DNA of 64,000 bases from Dermanyssus gallinae (Eukaryota; Arthropoda; Arachnida; Mesostigmata; Dermanyssidae), in assembly GCA_003439945.1 (NCBI GenBank), contig QVRM01001977.1, positions 124,001 through 188,000 of the forward strand, read 5' to 3'. The notes beneath the pieces are model-generated. The model saw nothing but the letters and a program-made list of their open reading frames with translations, had not been told where the DNA came from and did not search any database. Made by a program: the position numbers and the translations under genes. Numbering within the stretch: position 1 is the stretch's first letter; every line of letters begins with the position of its first letter. Below are positions 53,066-63,348 of this stretch, piece after piece.

Positions 53066-53393
53066 CTGAAAAAGACTGGACAAAAAGAAGAAAATCTTAT
53101 TTTCAGTGTCACATAGAAACACACACACACACTCAGACCCACACAGACAGAAGGATTATCAAGGACGCCGGGCGTATAAACAACACGCACTGGAACAGAT
53201 TCAAGGCGTTCATCCAAGTCATTAGCTCAGTCACCGGTTCATTCGTTCGTTCGTTCGTGCCGGCTGCTTTCAGTTGCTGCCCTGCGGCGAACAATACAAT
53301 ATTTGAGCTATTGTTATTATTGTTATTGCTAGCGTTATGTGTGTATTCCTTTGAATACTGCTGGACAAACACGTTCATTCTACAAGTTTTGTG

Positions 53394-53832
53394 TATGTTA
53401 TCCGTATCGTATCGTCGGTGCCGTTTCCCTTCTCCGAGTAGGAGCAGCATCACCAACTACAACAACAACAACAACGACGACAATAACACTAATAGTAACA
53501 ACGACAACAACAGCAACAACAACAACAACAAAGAAAACAACATCAACAACAAAAACAACAACAATAAAAACAACGACAACAACACCGACGACGGCATAAA
53601 CGTCAACGGGGCTTTCTTGAACTTATTTCCCTTAGCGGCAGGCAGACAGACAAGGGCTCGCCGATGGGCTCAACTTCGACGACGACGGCGACAACGAAGT
53701 ACTACGCCGCCTGCTTCTGCGCCTACGTCTATCTACGGCAGCCATCAGCATCGAAGAAGGGAACGAACTTCTCGATGCGCACACAGAGTGCCCCTACCCT
53801 TACCCACTTCTCCCACAAAGCAGACGCTGTAG
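53394..53832 (+). CDS. Asn-rich frame with basic C-terminus, unknown
   Basis: From an ATG at 53394: MLSVSYRRCRFPSPSRSSIT, a long Asn/Asp/Lys run from the CAA/GAC array (53458-53590), then DGINVNGAFLNLFPLAAGRQ, TRARRWAQLRRRRRQRSTTP, PASAPTSIYGSHQHRRRERT, SRCAHRVPLPLPTSPTKQTL and TGA. Upstream the same frame is open to 53257 with a Leu-rich segment. The C-terminal 80 residues are repeat-poor and protein-like, with an Arg-rich motif that could bind nucleic acid or direct nuclear import. Confidence 0.35.
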
Positions 53833-54418
53833 CAGGACCCCAGGATCCCGGACCAGGGCCGCTCTGTCGTCGGATCTGCTGCTGCTGCTGGTGCTGCTGC
53901 TGCAGCCGCCGCAACGGGCTACGGTACAGCACCGCGACGAACTCCCGTTGATTGACAGGCCCCTCGAATGTCATTGCTTCTCCATGCACCCCCTTCCAAC
54001 TGGCTGTTCGAAAGCCTGCCTGCCTGCCTCCATGCGAGGCGGGCACATCGAGACATACGAGAGAGATGAGAGTGGACGAAAGCGAAGCAGAAAATGTGGG
54101 AGAGATAGAGAAGAGAAAAGCATGGAGAATCCATAGACAAGGGAGACACTAATAGACAGACCAAAAGACAAAGGGAGAAAAACACGCAGGAACGCAGAAG
54201 AGAAGAGATCACGCGCCCGCCCGTCGTTCGATCGGCCCGGCAGAGGAGAACGAAGAAGAAAAAGGGGAAAAGAAAAGAAGAAGAGGAGAAGGAGGAGCTA
54301 TTTTCCTTATTTCCTTCGTTCCCTCTGCTGCTGCTGCTGCCGCCTCGTCAATGGATGGATTAAGTTAAGTACAAATTATTATTAAACTCCTTTCTCATCA
54401 CTTGCTGCTGCTGCTGCT
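53833..54418. other. GC-rich then polypurine DNA, no firm gene
   Basis: TGC triplets at 53878-53905 and 54328-54342, GAGA/GAAGA purines at 54055-54300. Opposing weak frames. Confidence 0.4.
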
Positions 54419-54853
54419 GTGGACTCGGGTCCCGCTGGCTGTCGCCCGACTGATCCTCAAATCATCCTGTTTATACACCGCTTGCGAGCCAAAGAAGCTA
54501 ACAGCAGCTCGCTGCTAGATATTATACTATATGGAGAAAGGAAGGCTGGTTGTTCCGCAGCACCGGCTCCCCCGTGCCTCCTCACTTCGGTTCTTGCCGT
54601 TCTTGACGTTGTTGTCGGCATCATCATTGCTGCTGTTGCTCATGTTATCGTTGTTGCTGCTGGTTTGGCTACTGTTGTGTTTCTATTGGTTATAGCAGTA
54701 GTGCTATTAGTAGTTAGAGCAGCAGTTGTAGTTGGACGTTGTTGTTGTTGTTATTGTTGTTGTTGTCGTCGTCGTTGTCTCGGCTGCAAGAGCCCCCAAA
54801 ACAACACCTCGACTATCTCAATTTCGAGGCTGCTGGCTGGCAAAGCGTGCTAG
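54419..54853 (+). CDS. Possible membrane-protein exon, 144 codons, unknown
   Basis: Reads DSGPAGCRPTDPQIILFIHR, LRAKEANSSSLLDIILYGER, KAGCSAAPAPPCLLTSVLAV, LDVVVGIIIAAVAHVIVVAA, GLATVVFLLVIAVVLLVVRA, then a Cys/Arg run, LGCKSPQNNTSTISISRLLA, GKAC, TAG. Two adjacent hydrophobic segments (about residues 60-80 and 82-100). The acceptor may be ACCGCTTGCGAG near 54489. The helices come partly from degenerate GTT repeats. No ATG. Confidence 0.33.
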   Translation: MDSGPAGCRPTDPQIILFIHRLRAKEANSSSLLDIILYGERKAGCSAAPAPPCLLTSVLAVLDVVVGIIIAAVAHVIVVAAGLATVVFLLVIAVVLLVVRAAVVVGRCCCCYCCCCRRRCLGCKSPQNNTSTISISRLLAGKAC

Positions 54854-54899
54854 CGACTCAGTCGCTCGCTGACTTACTGACTTAGTCACTACGCTATTG

Positions 54900-55175
54900 T
54901 CGTACGGCTTCGGCGTCACGGACTCGGTGGCTCTATTGCTTTATTCAGCTACGCCTGTGCCTACTTCCTACCTAGACGCCAACCAACGCTTCTGCTGTTG
55001 GTTTTTGGTTGGCCATCTGTCTGCCGTCGTCGTCGTCGTTGTTGCTGATGCCGACATTGTTGGTGTTGTTGTTGTTGCTGCCATTGCTGTTGTTGTTACT
55101 GCTGCCGTTTTCGTATTGTTGTTGTTCCTGTTGTTCCTTTCGCCGTTTTCATGTTGTTGTTGCTGCTGCTGCTGA
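54900..55175 (+). CDS. Second hydrophobic frame in series, doubtful
   Basis: Reads SYGFGVTDSVALLLYSATPV, PTSYLDANQRFCCWFLVGHL, then Val/Ala/Leu runs and a Cys end. Only the first 40 residues are outside GTT/GTC repeats. Different frame from 54419-54853. Confidence 0.2.
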   Translation, partial: SYGFGVTDSVALLLYSATPVPTSYLDANQRFCCWFLVGHLSAVVVVVVADADIVGVVVVAAIAVVVTAAVFVLLLFLLFLSPFSCCCCCCC

Positions 55176-55245
55176 CGTTATCGTGTTGTTGTTGTAGTTG
55201 CTGATGCTATTGTTGTTGTTGTCGTCGTCGTCGTCACGTATCACC
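55060..55245. repeat. TTG/CTG and CGT triplet arrays
   Basis: Imperfect TTG arrays, then CGT at 55219-55236 facing CGA at 55253-55280. Confidence 0.85.
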
Positions 55246-55450
55246 ACATCTGAGCGACGACGACGACGACAACGACGACGACAAAAACAGCAACAGCGTC
55301 GGCCACGAGGGCACGAAGACTGCACGATGGGAGGAGGCGTTGGCTGGCCCCTCATGCGTGAGGAGACAATTATGAGCGCGCGCTCGGTCGCTCGCTCGCT
55401 CGAGGACGACGACGAAAAGTAGAAAGGCGACGATCGGCCGCAGGCCTCAC

Positions 55451-55558
55451 GATGCGACGATGAGCCGCGCTGGTGTCGCCACCGCCGCCGCCACCGAGCT
55501 GTCGAAGTTGACGAGACAAGCCGCTGCCCCGCGCCCGGCCCGCCCCATCCCACTGCAT
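55451..55558 (-). CDS. Possible first coding exon, Gly/Arg-rich, unknown
   Basis: ATG at 55558 reads MQWDGAGRARGSGLSRQLRQ, LGGGGGGDTSAAHRRI and closes at CATC|GTGAGG (55450), phase 0. GC-rich with several CpG. A longer minus frame of 320 codons (55149-56111) crosses in another frame, low-complexity at both ends, and I consider it less likely. Confidence 0.3.
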
Positions 55559-57633
55559 AGAACCGCACTTCGGTCAAGACAACCAGGCAGGCAGTCAGCC
55601 AGCCAGACGGAGCCTGCTTGACTGTGAGCCTATCGGCCGGCCTGCCTGCCTGGTGACGATCACAGGCACGACGCGGCGACGACAGAGAGACAAGAATGAC
55701 ATTGATGATGTTGGTGCTGATGGTGGATGGTGATGACAATCCCTTCCACCACTTCCCCCCCCCCCCCCCGTCCCTCTGAAAAAGGAGAGCCAAGAACAAC
55801 AGAGAGACAGGTAGATACAGACAAGCCGATAGACAGTGGATGGGTGGGTGGAAATGAACGAGAGAGAGACAAAGAGAGAGAGACCACGCGCGAGAGAAAC
55901 AGAAGAGAAAGATAAAGAAAAGGGGGGAGAGAGAGAGGAATAGCGGCGAATAGTGAGCCCGTTGAGGGGCTCCGTCGGAGCTTCTCGATGGAGGACGATG
56001 AAAAACAGCGGCCGCAGTAGCAGCAGCAGAAGCAGACAAATCGAGTATGGCACACGGTGTTAGGTAAAGACTTAACGGCAGCAATGAGAACGGCGACCAC
56101 GGCCACGTCAAAATAATGACGACGACGACGATGACGACAACGACAGCAGTAGCAGTAGCAGAAATAACGAAAATGCCGTATCAGGGCAAAACAGCCCGGC
56201 GAAACCGGGCTTTACGAAGCGATTTATGCAATCTCATGCTGTACGCCAGCGTTGCGAGAGCCGACTGAAGCCAACTGCTTGTCTGTTACAAGCGTTGTCG
56301 TACGTACAACACATAAAAGACACAACACAGCTGGTGTTTGTCGTTAGTCGATAGTTCAGCATTCGGCTTCACATGTTAACTTTTGCAACGGCGTTGAATC
56401 AAAGTCGCCCCCCCCCCAATAAGGAACACTAGTAATAGTAGAAGTAATGATGTTAGGAAACATGCCTTAGTTTAGTGGAACTGGAAAAGAAACATGTGAG
56501 GATTCCAAAAGACAGTAGGCTTACGGTGCGCTAGAAGCACGCAGTTCTCGTACTGCTACAATTATAAATATCACTTTTTATACTAGATGCTATCGATAAC
56601 TATAATTGCCGTGCTAACGTCACTCAGTCCAGCATGTATACTAGAGTTCACAGGAGGGACATTAGAGACGTGACTCTAGCTCAAGGTACAATGCATAATT
56701 AGACGAGGAATCGAAAAATTTGTATATACCTATGCATATGGTAATAATATACTATATGGTGCGACACACGTATGGAAATATATGAGCAGCACTTATTACG
56801 ATTATTGCTTTACTCCGGTGGTAAAGTTTGAGCATCTGCTTTGCGTAGTTTCTATGCGCACCCTGCTGATAAAACTAAATAGAAAAAAACGACCGTCAAA
56901 GCGCATCTAAGCTCTGCATGTCATCGCATGAATTTACTGCCTACTGTAAAGGCATTGTTTATCTAAATGACGCCGATAAGAAAGCAAGAACATAAAAGCC
57001 CCAGAGTTGAATAGTACGTTAGGATCCGATACGAGAAACGTACGTATTGGATACGACCGTGGAAGGGTTGCGGTCGATGACGGCACATCGGGGGTGCCTG
57101 CATCCTCGATACATCTCGATGCTGCTGCACTTAGGCAAAGGCGCTGCCATGATCGGCATGAGTTTCGAGGGGGACCGAAACCGGACACGGAAATGAGTCT
57201 GGGCACAGATCACCCGGCCCGGCCCCATTAAGCAGTCCATAGAAATGGCCCTCATGCTTGATCGGTTGAAGTTCGATCGGTCGCATTCCTACAATCTACA
57301 ATAAATAGCGTAGCGCCCCAGCAAAATAATGAGGAAGAACACCAAGAGAAGCAGCATAGCTAAACAGCTTCTCGCTTAAAGAGTACGAATTACGGCTTCC
57401 GCTGTCACCATCGATCATATCGGTGCCACGGAACATCAACAGCAGAAGAGCACTGTTTCTATGCCGCCTGCCTGCTCGATGCGACAGGTGGACGCGTGTG
57501 TGGGATGGCTAATAGTTTCCCATGGACATACCACACACAGCCAGCCAGGGGCAGACAGATAGGCACGCGCACAGATACATTTAGCACACAGATGTATTGA
57601 CGCGCTTTCACTCGCTTGTAAGATGATATATTA

Positions 57634-57640
<7 letters not shown>
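55559..57640. other. GA tract, C run and mostly unique DNA
   Basis: C homopolymer at 55755-55769, GA-rich at 55855-55945, GAC triplets at 56116-56142. A 7-bp hairpin (AGCCCGG-CGAAA-CCGGGCT, 56193-56211) followed by TT is a curiosity. 56212-57640 is unique with short conflicting frames near 56934-57255 and no firm gene. Confidence 0.4.
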
Positions 57641-57729
<89 letters not shown>

Positions 57730-57734
57730 TTATC

Positions 57735-57762
<28 letters not shown>
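57641..57762. repeat. Long (TA)n flanked by TTTATT/AATAAA arms
   Basis: TA for about 85 bases, then TTTATTTATC, a second TA run and ATAAATAAATAAATAAA, the last two forming an inverted repeat across the second TA run (57722-57776). Confidence 0.9.
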
Positions 57763-57772
<10 letters not shown>

Positions 57773-57774
57773 TA

Positions 57775-57947
57775 AACATATTTATATATAGTATTGTTTT
57801 CGCGTACATTGCTACAACATACCACAATTGAAACAATCGGCAGAAGGTCACATTGCCACTTTGCGCAAAAGTCCTAAACAGTCTACCAGCGAGTCTGCTG
57901 ACGACAATACGGAATGTACGATACCGACGGCAGAAGAAAATTTGCAT
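57775..57947 (-). CDS. Small ORF with mitochondrial-presequence-like start
   Basis: ATG-started minus frame: [60 protein letters not shown], then TA-driven Ile/Tyr. The first 30 residues are rich in Arg, Phe and small residues without acids, as in mitochondrial targeting peptides. The C-terminus runs into the TA array. Confidence 0.25.
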
Positions 57948-58739
57948 ACGCTACACGCTTATTGGCTGGTGCAGTTTAATTGTTAGACTTAGAGAGAGAA
58001 TATGATACGGTGGCAGCTAACTAGGAAGTTAAGTTGGTTAGATTTGGAACTACGAGGGCGAGCAAACTCAAATCAATGTTGACTTAATGTTGCTAATCTC
58101 CATTCATTTTACACCTCTAGAACAAGCACAAAGCATTTATATCCGCAGAACGTATGCGAGTATACACATATTACATATTTTACTCACTCGCTTGCTTCAT
58201 GTTTATACATACATAAAGTGTATGGCTGTTGTAGTGTATTCATTGCTGGTGCTCATCATTACTAGGGATCAATTATAACGTCCCATGGGGCGCGCTCTCA
58301 TCGAGTCGACTGCACGAGGCTGCCAATCGTTTGCTGTTCAGAGGGCTTTAGGGGATTTGAGCCGGATACTTCTCATTGTGTCAGGGATTTGCCATCCTCC
58401 CTCCCTTCCTTCCTTTCTTTCTTCCTTCCTTCCAGCTAGCTCCGCTTCGTGTCTTCGCAATCGCGCGCTTCGATTAACAGACCATTAGACCCGTTGCCCG
58501 GGGGGCCGATCACCCTCCTTCACGACGCAGCAATCTCATGCTTTTTCTTCTCATCGAGCTTTTCTTCCATTACGTCCGTAGCTCTGAGGTAGAGCACACG
58601 GCCGGGCATGACTGCGTCAGGCCCTGTTGTAAAAGTGTGTCTATCCGTCTATCTATCCTTGCGTATCGTGTTCTGCTACTTGTGCCATTTCTCGAAGTCT
58701 CGTCCTCTGTTGTCGCCGCACTCCTACCAAAGGCCATAC
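57948..58739. other. Unique DNA with a strong pyrimidine tract and acceptor
   Basis: 58398-58437 (CCTCCCTTCC... ending CTTCCAG) is a model polypyrimidine tract and acceptor on plus, but only 17 codons follow before a stop. An ATG frame at 58285-58488 crosses it. Confidence 0.35.
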
Positions 58740-58895
58740 CAGGCATAGACGGCGTTATCTCGAGCGGCGTATCGTCGTCGCCCGATCCCGTTGTTGCGAC
58801 AAACGTCGCTAAGGTGCCTTGGACCCGACTCAAAAATCTCGAACTGTCCCTTTTCTTCTTGTTCCTGTTCCCGTTCTTCTCAATCTTCTTAGCAG
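58740..58895 (-). CDS. Probable exon: basic then polar Thr/Asp-rich, unknown
   Basis: On minus, CCTGTAAACACCCTTCTAG (58896) is the acceptor and CCTG|GTATGG (58739) the likeliest donor. The frame reads AKKIEKNGNRNKKKRDSSRF, LSRVQGTLATFVATTGSGDD, DTPLEITPSMPG. If the donor is not used it runs on as MAFGRSAATTEDETSRNGTS. The Lys/Arg cluster could be a nuclear signal. Few repeats. The plus strand gives a hydrophobic Phe/Leu frame that is less convincing. Confidence 0.42.
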
Positions 58896-59121
58896 CTAGA
58901 AGGGTGTTTACAGGAGGATACTAGTCGAGATCGGGAACATCCTACGCTGGCGGCGGCTACACCACTGCGCCTGCCAGTGGTGCTCGTTGAGAACACTACT
59001 GGATCTCTCCTACTCTACATCGAGACGAGCACGACGAAGGCTGTCCGCTACGCGCCGCCCGAGTTTGGTCCCGGCCCGTGGTTGCGCCGCCGTGCCGGCT
59101 GAGCCGCTAGAGGAAATTTGT

Positions 59122-59856
59122 CTACCGTGCGACAACATTGACCCCGTACCCTTCCCAGTCGACACCGTCGTTCTTTCTTCCCTCCACGGCTGGAGACGGT
59201 CGCCCGGTCGGATCCATGGACTCGAAAGTTCGCTTGGCGGCGGCGGCAGCTACGGCGATGCCTGTCGAGTCGACGTTGGCGTCCCAACAACGACAACGAC
59301 GACAACGACTACTGCGGCGCCGAGAAGAGAACTTCGGTGGCGCGACAAGCCGAGAAGCTGTAAAATGATGCTCCGAATCTGCCGCTGTCGTGTGGGTTGT
59401 TGAAGTCGAAGACACACGGCCCCGATGCTGGGCCGCCGCTTCGGGTGGGAAGGCCGCTTGCTTGCAGAGGAAGCCAACCGACCACCTCATAGGGCCAAGA
59501 CCGCCCAAACGATTGTGGCCCACTTTGTCTTTCTGCCAACACGCGCTCACAGCCAGCCAGCCAGACAGCCGGACAGCCAAGCAGTGGCCAGGCTTGGATA
59601 GGTGGCGGAACAGCGGAGAAGAAGAAAAGAACGAGTGGAAAAGGAAGACCTGCGTAGAGACGCCTCTGTGCGACACAGGGGCCGGCGGGCGGCGGGGGGG
59701 GGGGAAACCGAACCAGCCCCCTACGGCAGCGAGAATAGACCGCAGCGCGCTAGCGTTGTCCTGGGTAAAGGAAAGGTGAAGACATGAAATCGGGAAGCCT
59801 CGTCGGGAAGATGGAATAGCCCCGACAGAGGACCGGACTTCTCTACTTAAAAGCAC
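59122..59856 (-). CDS. Long minus frame, rival of 59390-59758 plus
   Basis: 244 codons are open. The downstream end, from an inner ATG, reads MDPTGRPSPAVEGRKNDGVD, WEG and meets a weak donor G|GTACGG near 59150. The upstream part (VSHRGVSTQVFLFHSFFSSS ...) is less convincing. It overlaps plus frames that are also open, so only one set can be real. Confidence 0.22.
   Translation of the reverse strand: MLLSREVRSSVGAIPSSRRGFPISCLHLSFTQDNASALRSILAAVGGWFGFPPPRRPPAPVSHRGVSTQVFLFHSFFSSSPLFRHLSKPGHCLAVRLSGWLAVSACWQKDKVGHNRLGGLGPMRWSVGFLCKQAAFPPEAAAQHRGRVSSTSTTHTTAADSEHHFTASRLVAPPKFSSRRRSSRCRRCRCWDANVDSTGIAVAAAAAKRTFESMDPTGRPSPAVEGRKNDGVDWEGYGVNVVAR
59390..59758 (+). CDS. Possible exon with GTAAAG donor, unknown
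   Basis: The plus frame reads WVVEVEDTRPRCWAAASGGK, AACLQRKPTDHLIGPRPPKR, LWPTLSFCQHALTASQPDSR, TAKQWPGLDRWRNSGEEEKN, EWKRKTCVETPLCDTGAGGR, a G-run and ARIDRSALALSW, ending at TGG|GTAAAG. Complex and mostly repeat-free. No ATG at the start; the minus frame 59122-59856 conflicts. Confidence 0.3.
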
Positions 59857-59940
59857 AGTTCTCCGGGCGGTTCTTTATAAAGCTGTTGGATGCTAAGTAC
59901 AAAGCATTCAATTTTCGACGCGGGCTACGAGACGGTGTAG

Positions 59941-59998
<58 letters not shown>

Positions 59999-60299
59999 CT
60001 ACTTACTCTTGCTTGCGATCGGCATGGGTAAATACTATGTATATTTTGTACAAAAAGTTGTCTTCTACCTGTATCTATTCATGTACGAGTACGCAATTTG
60101 TAGTTGTGTAGGCCGGTGACAAGACAATAACTTAAAGCGGAAATGCAGATTGCTGGTTGTGGCATGCAAGGACGAATGCGTGCGATGCTTGCGTGTCTAG
60201 CTTTTTATTTGCCATATCCGGTAGAGCCATTGTTAAGTCTCGCAAGTATAAAGTATCTGAGTCGGTCTATAAGAACGAACTTTGTCGATTGGACGCCTG
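59857..60299. repeat. (TA)n and unique DNA
   Basis: (TA)n at 59944-59998. A plus frame from an ATG at 59890 runs through it and is not convincing. 60000-60299 holds nothing supported. Confidence 0.6.
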
Positions 60300-60740
60300 G
60301 CAACAACAACAACAACAGCAGCGGCAGTAGCAGAAAAACAACAACAACAACAATAACAGCAGCACCTGTGGCGGCAGCGGCAGCATGAACAGCAGCAGCA
60401 GCAGCAGCAACAACAACAACAACAACAACAATAAAAATAACAACAATAACATTTCGATGCTAAGACAGATTTATTTTCGTCGCGCCGCGTGCTATAGCTT
60501 TCTCTTTGGTTGGTCATAAAGTTGAGTCGTTGACAGAAATACTTCTTTCTGCTAGACGTATCCGCTCGCCGCGTCACGGATTTTAGCTGCGCTGTGAGCA
60601 GAAAGAGCCAGCTGCAGTAGTGCTGGCGACGACGGCCTTGCATTTAAATCTATGCATCATGCTAGTATGCCCGTTTTCAGTGGCCGCCTAACCAACTGCT
60701 GCTGTTGTTGTTGTTGTCGTCGTCGTCGTCGTCGTCGTCG

Positions 60741-60798
<58 letters not shown>

Positions 60799-60858
60799 CG
60801 TTGTCGTTGTTGTTGTTGTTGTTGTTGTTGTTGGCGTTGTTGTTGTCGTTGTTGTTGT
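60300..60858. repeat. Opposed CAA and TTG arrays with 240-bp spacer
   Basis: CAA/CAG triplets at 60300-60450 face TTG/CGT triplets at 60688-60858. They are broadly complementary and could pair. The spacer is unique. Confidence 0.9.
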
Positions 60859-61124
60859 TCATGACTGTCAGCGCGACTGATGTTGTTGGTGCTGTGTGCG
60901 CCAGACTGGGTAAGCTATGTGGTGTGTGTGGGTGTGTTTATGTTGACGTGTTGTCTTATGTGCGCGTATGTAGGCTTATCCACGTCCAGTCCGAGATAGC
61001 AACCGAAGCAACATAAACAGACGTAGACACATAGACAGACAGAGAGAAAGAGGGATAGGGGGTGACAAAGAAAGGGAGTGTGCATCGGTGCCGGTGTTCG
61101 ATTTTTGCATGCGTGTTTTTGCAG

Positions 61125-61487
61125 CGGACTATTAAAAACAAACCCTCCATCCAGCAAAAGCGGCGGACAACGCCGACCGTGACACAGCGAAAAGTTGACT
61201 TCGTCTCAGCTTGTCTGAATGCTCTGAGGCTTGGCGACTCCGCACGGTGCTTCTTATGGCCACCCGCACCAGCTTGCGTGCTGCTTGTAGGCATTTGCCT
61301 GCGCCGGTTCCGCATCTTGTCTCAGCGGCAAGCGACAGGAACCAACAATTTTTGTGTTATCTTTTCTCTCTCATTTTTTTGCTTTAAGCCCCCCAGCCTG
61401 TTGTCTATTTTGTGGTCCATTATCACTCTGGCTAGTTTTATTGTTGCTGCGGCTACTGCCTCACTTCCGGTTTTACAAATACTCTAG
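61125..61487 (+). CDS. Probable terminal exon of a membrane protein, unknown
   Basis: ATTTTTGCATGCGTGTTTTTGCAG (61124) is an excellent acceptor. The phase-0 frame of 120 residues reads RTIKNKPSIQQKRRTTPTVT, QRKVDFVSACLNALRLGDSA, RCFLWPPAPACVLLVGICLR, RFRILSQRQATGTNNFCVIF, SLSFFCFKPPSLLSILWSII, TLASFIVAAATASLPVLQIL, TAG. It has a basic N-part and three hydrophobic stretches. Repeat-free, so the open frame is meaningful. The antisense frame is shorter and weaker. A (TA)n tract follows at 61498-61532. Confidence 0.48.
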   Translation, partial: RTIKNKPSIQQKRRTTPTVTQRKVDFVSACLNALRLGDSARCFLWPPAPACVLLVGICLRRFRILSQRQATGTNNFCVIFSLSFFCFKPPSLLSILWSIITLASFIVAAATASLPVLQIL

Positions 61488-61488
61488 A

Positions 61489-61532
<44 letters not shown>

Positions 61533-61535
<3 letters not shown>

Positions 61536-61959
61536 TAGGAATTTGCGTTATATTTTTACCTGAAACGACGAGCGACAGTTTTTCCACTATGACACCAATG
61601 CCCACTGAACAGCAGTGGTCTCCACAATTACAGATAGCGTATCATCTCTTCATTCCTAGGCGTGGCCTGATGCTTTGTGCCAATATTGATTTGTTGCCGA
61701 TAAATTGGCAGTTCAACAGGGCAACAAGCGGATAGCAGTTGTGTTAAACTCTCTGCAGAAGGAGTGATTATGCCAGTCTTAGTGTTTAAATGGAAGAAGC
61801 GTTTAAACTAACAGACTACATATATTCGGCAATTACGTTTGAATTGATTGAAAGATTTTTCTCACAAAGTACCTTATAAATTCTATGTATATATATAAAC
61901 ATATATATATATATATAAAAAAAAATATGTATATATATATATATATATGGGCGTCTGTG
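61533..61959. other. AT-rich unique DNA and (TA)n
   Basis: (TA)n with T-run interruptions at 61885-61948. A GTAAGT motif lies just beyond at 61971 on plus. No gene supported. Confidence 0.45.
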
Positions 61960-62117
61960 CGAACAGATGCGTAAGTAAAGGATCGAAAATATCGCCGGGC
62001 AGCAGCAGCAGCAGCAGCGAATGAGGTAACACATGGAACTGCTTCGGGTTCTGCTGGCGCTACCGCTGCTGCTAGAATCCGATATCGATGCCCCCTCCTC
62101 TGCCCGCTCGCCGTTTG
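61960..62117 (-). CDS. Probable exon, Ser-rich then Cys run, unknown
   Basis: On minus, CTTGGCGTCGTCGTCGTCTCCTCTAG (62118) is a strong acceptor. The frame reads NGERAEEGASISDSSSSGSA, SRTRSSSMCYLIR, a Cys run from TGC triplets, PAIFSILYLRICSHRR, then enters (TA)n. The donor is not identified, so the 3' border is approximate. Alternatively the exon ends before the Cys run. Confidence 0.4.
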
Positions 62118-62480
62118 CTAGAGGAGACGACGACGACGCCAAGCAAGAGGTGGTAGCTGACGTCTGACTGACTAAGTGGGGTGACTGGGGAAACTGAAAA
62201 ACATCGGTGGTCCGACCCGCTGATGTCGGACAAACGGACGGACGGACAGACGGATGGACGACCGCCGAATCGGGCCCGCCGCCAAATCGGGATCAGGAGA
62301 CCCCCGTGAAGCGGCCGGGCGCTTCGGGTCGTCATAGAGGCCAGTGAAGCGGTCGAGTGAGTGAGTGAGTGAGTGGAGAGTACCCAGCCACCCAGCCAGC
62401 CGACTGGGGGGTAGATACGTGGGGTAGAGAGGTGGGGTAGAGGTAGAGGTTGAGGTAGAACTCTTCTCGGACAAGGGCAT
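62118..62480. other. GC-rich DNA inside a 370-codon minus frame
   Basis: The minus strand is open from 63184 to 62072. Much of this is Ser/Leu/Pro-rich, includes Gly runs from a C homopolymer and lacks borders, so I do not call it. GAGT repeats at 62355-62375. Confidence 0.35.
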
Positions 62481-62663
62481 ATGAAGGCCCGGCCCATCTC
62501 GGCAGACGGCCGGCAGGCGTCGAAGGGCCAGCGGCAACAGCAGCAGCAGCAGGCCGCCAAGCTGGAACGAACGCGAAACAACATGAACGATGACGGCGAT
62601 CGAACTGCTACAGTCGATCCGTCCGCCACCACTGCCGATCGACAGATCAGCGCATTGGCAAAC
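62481..62663 (+). CDS. Possible first coding exon, Gln/Asp/Thr-rich, unknown
   Basis: From an ATG the frame reads MKARPISADGRQASKGQRQQ, QQQQAAKLERTRNNMNDDGD, RTATVDPSATTADRQISALA, N and closes at AAC|GTGAGC (62664), phase 0. A phase-0 terminal exon could follow at 62834-62932 (NLGTNPDRSECGCGSGGGGT, SSSNGGYNYQCE, TAA). It comes after a pyrimidine-rich stretch ending CACATGCAAG, and the stop is followed by AAAAAG. The junction is speculative. Confidence 0.35.
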
Positions 62664-62720
62664 GTGAGCGCAGTGACGCAGGTTTGTTCCTGACGCGCCA
62701 CCCCACTGCGCCCCGCCTCT

Positions 62721-62737
62721 CCCCCCCCCCCCCCCCC
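62721..62737. repeat. 17-C homopolymer
   Basis: Uninterrupted C run; the minus strand is a G run able to form a quadruplex. Confidence 0.95.
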
Positions 62738-63263
62738 GCCAACAGCGGCGGCCTCTCCATATCTCGTGCTCTTCGTCCTTCTCGCCATCTTCTTCGCTCT
62801 GCCCCCCGAGGGTGTGTCCCCCACACATGCAAGAATCTGGGAACGAATCCAGACAGATCCGAGTGCGGCTGTGGCAGCGGCGGCGGCGGCACTAGCAGCA
62901 GCAACGGTGGCTATAACTACCAATGTGAATAAAAAGACGAGGAAAAAAGACACGCAAAAAATCACGCCAGCTAGACTAAAACGGGTCGACCGAATCGCGC
63001 GGCCACACGTGTCGGGGGCAGGCGATGAGAAGAACCCAATGAAATCTCTCCGTTTTTCCCTTTTGCTCTTCGCCTCAATTTCTGAGCTCTGCCTCCTAGC
63101 CAGCTGAGTTTCCATATTTCTGTTAGCAGCTGTTCGGGGCTCTAGTGGACCGACAGAGAGAGAGAGATAGAGAGTGACCGTCACATCCTTTTCCCACTAC
63201 GCCACTCCCTGCTTTCACCCTTCTTATCGTCGGCCTCGCATGGACTTCCTTCACTTGCAACAG

Positions 63264-63348
63264 AGATACCGAATGGAGTTAGATGTACCCGGACGGGCTC
63301 CCTCGTGCATCTATCCAGTGCAAACCGAGAACCAGAGGAGCTCACAAA
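63264..63348 (+). CDS. Probable internal exon with good borders, unknown
   Basis: TGGACTTCCTTCACTTGCAACAG (63263), preceded by more pyrimidine-rich DNA, is a strong acceptor and CACAAA|GTAAAT (63349) a fair donor. The frame reads RYRMELDVPGRAPSCIYPVQ, TENQRSSQ. Unspliced it ends two codons later at TAA, followed by an A-rich stretch, so it could also be a terminal exon. The open frame upstream (HPSYRRPRMDFLHLQQ) would place the start earlier if the acceptor is not used. Confidence 0.42.

Noticed and set aside
55149..56111. 320-codon minus ORF
   Set aside because: No ATG, low-complexity Ser/Leu at one end and Asp/Asn/Thr repeats at the other; inner ATG frame 55451-55558 has better support.
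56193..56211. GC hairpin followed by T residues, resembling a bacterial terminator
   Set aside because: Eukaryotic context, only two to three T residues, and no adjacent gene.
62072..63184. 370-codon minus ORF
   Set aside because: GC-rich, crosses a 17-C run, no splice borders, and better exons lie on both strands within it.
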